A stretch of 7,280 nt of DNA. Source: Candidatus Aminicenantota bacterium (GTDB lineage Bacteria > Acidobacteriota > Aminicenantia > UBA2199). Location: positions 1 through 7,280 of the forward strand of contig JAGLQR010000082.1 in the NCBI GenBank assembly GCA_023136725.1. Reading direction: 5' to 3'. Below, piece after piece: positions 6,180-7,280 of the stretch. Within the stretch, counting starts at the first letter, position 1; the number at the start of each line of letters is the position of its first letter. Below the pieces are notes generated by a model. It did not search any database. It was not told the DNA's origin and saw nothing but the letters and a program-made list of their open reading frames with translations. The position numbers and the translations under genes were made by a program.

Positions 6180-7280
6180 ATGCGAATAAAACTACACTAT
6201 ATTTTAATCCTGCTTTTATTATTGAATTTTGGCGTCCAGAGCAAATCCTTTGGATTTTCAAACTATCTTCCAATTGTCGAAAAAGGGGCGAAAGAGATCA
6301 CGATCAAAGTGTCTACCCTTAGTTACGGAGATGATTTTTATATTTATTATAAGACAGATGGACTTAATCATTACCAGGTCAGGAAAATGAAAGTCAATTC
6401 GAAGGGTGAAATTTATTATAAACTTCCAGTTGAAAATCTTTATGGAAAAAATCTGGAATATTTTATATTTGAAAAAGACAGGAGAAAGGAAAACCCTCTG
6501 TCTCCGGTCTTCACAATAACAAACTTCACAAAAAAAGAATCTCCTGATATATATTTCCTTAACACCGGGTCAGGATCTGCAACACCTAAAAAAAAGAACC
6601 CTTTCCTTAAGATAAGCCCGTCATATTCTTCAACAACAAGGATTCATGATAACTCCGATTATCCGGGAGCTGCGTTCTCTAATAATGGAAATATAAGGTT
6701 ATACAGGAACATATACGATAACGAGTATCAGTTTGATTTTGAATCTAATTTTACCTATCTGGATCAGATCGGCCCTGATGAGAGCCATATCAACCTTTCA
6801 AGCATGATAATAAGGTTCAAGAAAGGGAATCATAAATTCGAATTAGGAGATGTTTCAATAAATCATACAGATTTTTCTACATCTTACCTGAGTAGACGAG
6901 GCCTTAATTATGAAATGACCGGGAATAAACTGTATTTGAATCTCTTTTCAACAAATTCACAACAGAAGACAGGATTCGAAGGATTCGGAATTCCTCTCCC
7001 GGATGCAAATCTTTTCGGTGCTGCTACAGGATACAAGCAGGGACAAAAATTTCAGGTAAAGACAGTTTTTATCACCGGTACTGATAAGACAGACAGCAAG
7101 ACCATGTATTCCAACGATGATCCCTATAGAGAAGGTAACTTGATATCCCTATGGGGTGAACTCAAACTTTTAAAGAACAGTTTAACCCTGAATGCGGAAT
7201 ATGCTCAGAGTAATTTCGGGAAAGGTGAGAACAGCAGTGATATAAGTAAAGAGAAGGACAATGCATGGAAAGCCGGTTTC
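6180..7280 (+). CDS. Exported Ig-like plus beta-barrel-like envelope protein, N-terminal 367 residues (runs off right edge)
   Basis: The frame is open for 367 codons to the window edge. A signal peptide is clear: MRIKLHY, then a leucine-rich core, then VQSKSFG, with cleavage around residues 21-25. Residues about 36-100 look like an Ig-like domain of the kind that ends in a Y-F/Y-I motif (DDFYIYYKTDG, then GEIYYKLPVENLYGKNLEYFIFEKD). A Lys/Pro-rich linker near 135-142 leads to a body of alternating short strands and turns (IRLYRNIYDNEYQFDFESNF, GNHKFELGDVSIN, ANLFGAATGYKQGQKFQVKTVFITG, LTLNAEYAQSNFG), the texture of an outer-membrane beta-barrel. I do not recognise a named family. It lies 75 bp behind the PKD gene on the same strand, probably in one transcription unit with partial independence because of the hairpin between them. 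The membrane-barrel call is inference from strand pattern; the full length and C-terminal sequence would decide it. Confidence 0.8.
   Translation, partial: MRIKLHYILILLLLLNFGVQSKSFGFSNYLPIVEKGAKEITIKVSTLSYGDDFYIYYKTDGLNHYQVRKMKVNSKGEIYYKLPVENLYGKNLEYFIFEKDRRKENPLSPVFTITNFTKKESPDIYFLNTGSGSATPKKKNPFLKISPSYSSTTRIHDNSDYPGAAFSNNGNIRLYRNIYDNEYQFDFESNFTYLDQIGPDESHINLSSMIIRFKKGNHKFELGDVSINHTDFSTSYLSRRGLNYEMTGNKLYLNLFSTNSQQKTGFEGFGIPLPDANLFGAATGYKQGQKFQVKTVFITGTDKTDSKTMYSNDDPYREGNLISLWGELKLLKNSLTLNAEYAQSNFGKGENSSDISKEKDNAWKAGF

Overview
The window is AT-rich and comes from a bacterium that, by its contents, has a Gram-negative envelope: two exported proteins with classical signal peptides and a third that looks like the N-terminal part of an outer-membrane beta-barrel protein. 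No gene here fixes the taxonomy. Grouping an ECF-type sigma factor, a TPR-CHAT protease and large secreted Ig/PKD-like proteins fits complex free-living Gram-negative lineages. I lean weakly towards Acidobacteriota/Aminicenantes-like bacteria, but this is an impression, not a result.

Layout. At the left edge, on the minus strand, is the first 130 codons of an ECF-family RNA polymerase sigma factor; its C-terminal part lies outside the window. A short AT-rich divergent region (about 391-477) separates it from three plus-strand genes in a row. It holds a plausible sigma70-like promoter for the sigma gene and an overlapping 11-bp dyad. The three plus-strand genes are: (1) an exported TPR-CHAT caspase-like protease with both catalytic residues present (478-3234); (2) an exported 940-residue protein made of nine tandem PKD-like domains plus a non-PKD C-terminal region (3282-6104); (3) the start of an exported protein with an N-terminal Ig-like domain and a strand-rich, barrel-like body, cut by the right edge (6180-7280). 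The gaps between them are 47 and 75 bp. The second gap carries a 9-bp hairpin just after the stop codon, so expression of gene 3 may be tuned separately.

How they may work together (inference). The three plus-strand genes look like an envelope or cell-surface operon: a protease beyond the inner membrane, a long multi-domain rod, and an outer-membrane component. The divergent sigma factor is the natural candidate regulator. A TPR-CHAT protease beside an ECF sigma factor recalls the type III-E CRISPR-associated Csx29/Csx30/RpoE arrangement, but here the protease has a signal peptide and no CRISPR component is visible. If there is a pathway, it would work across the envelope. No stretch longer than 300 bases lacks a gene, and I saw no tRNA, rRNA, insertion sequence or CRISPR array.
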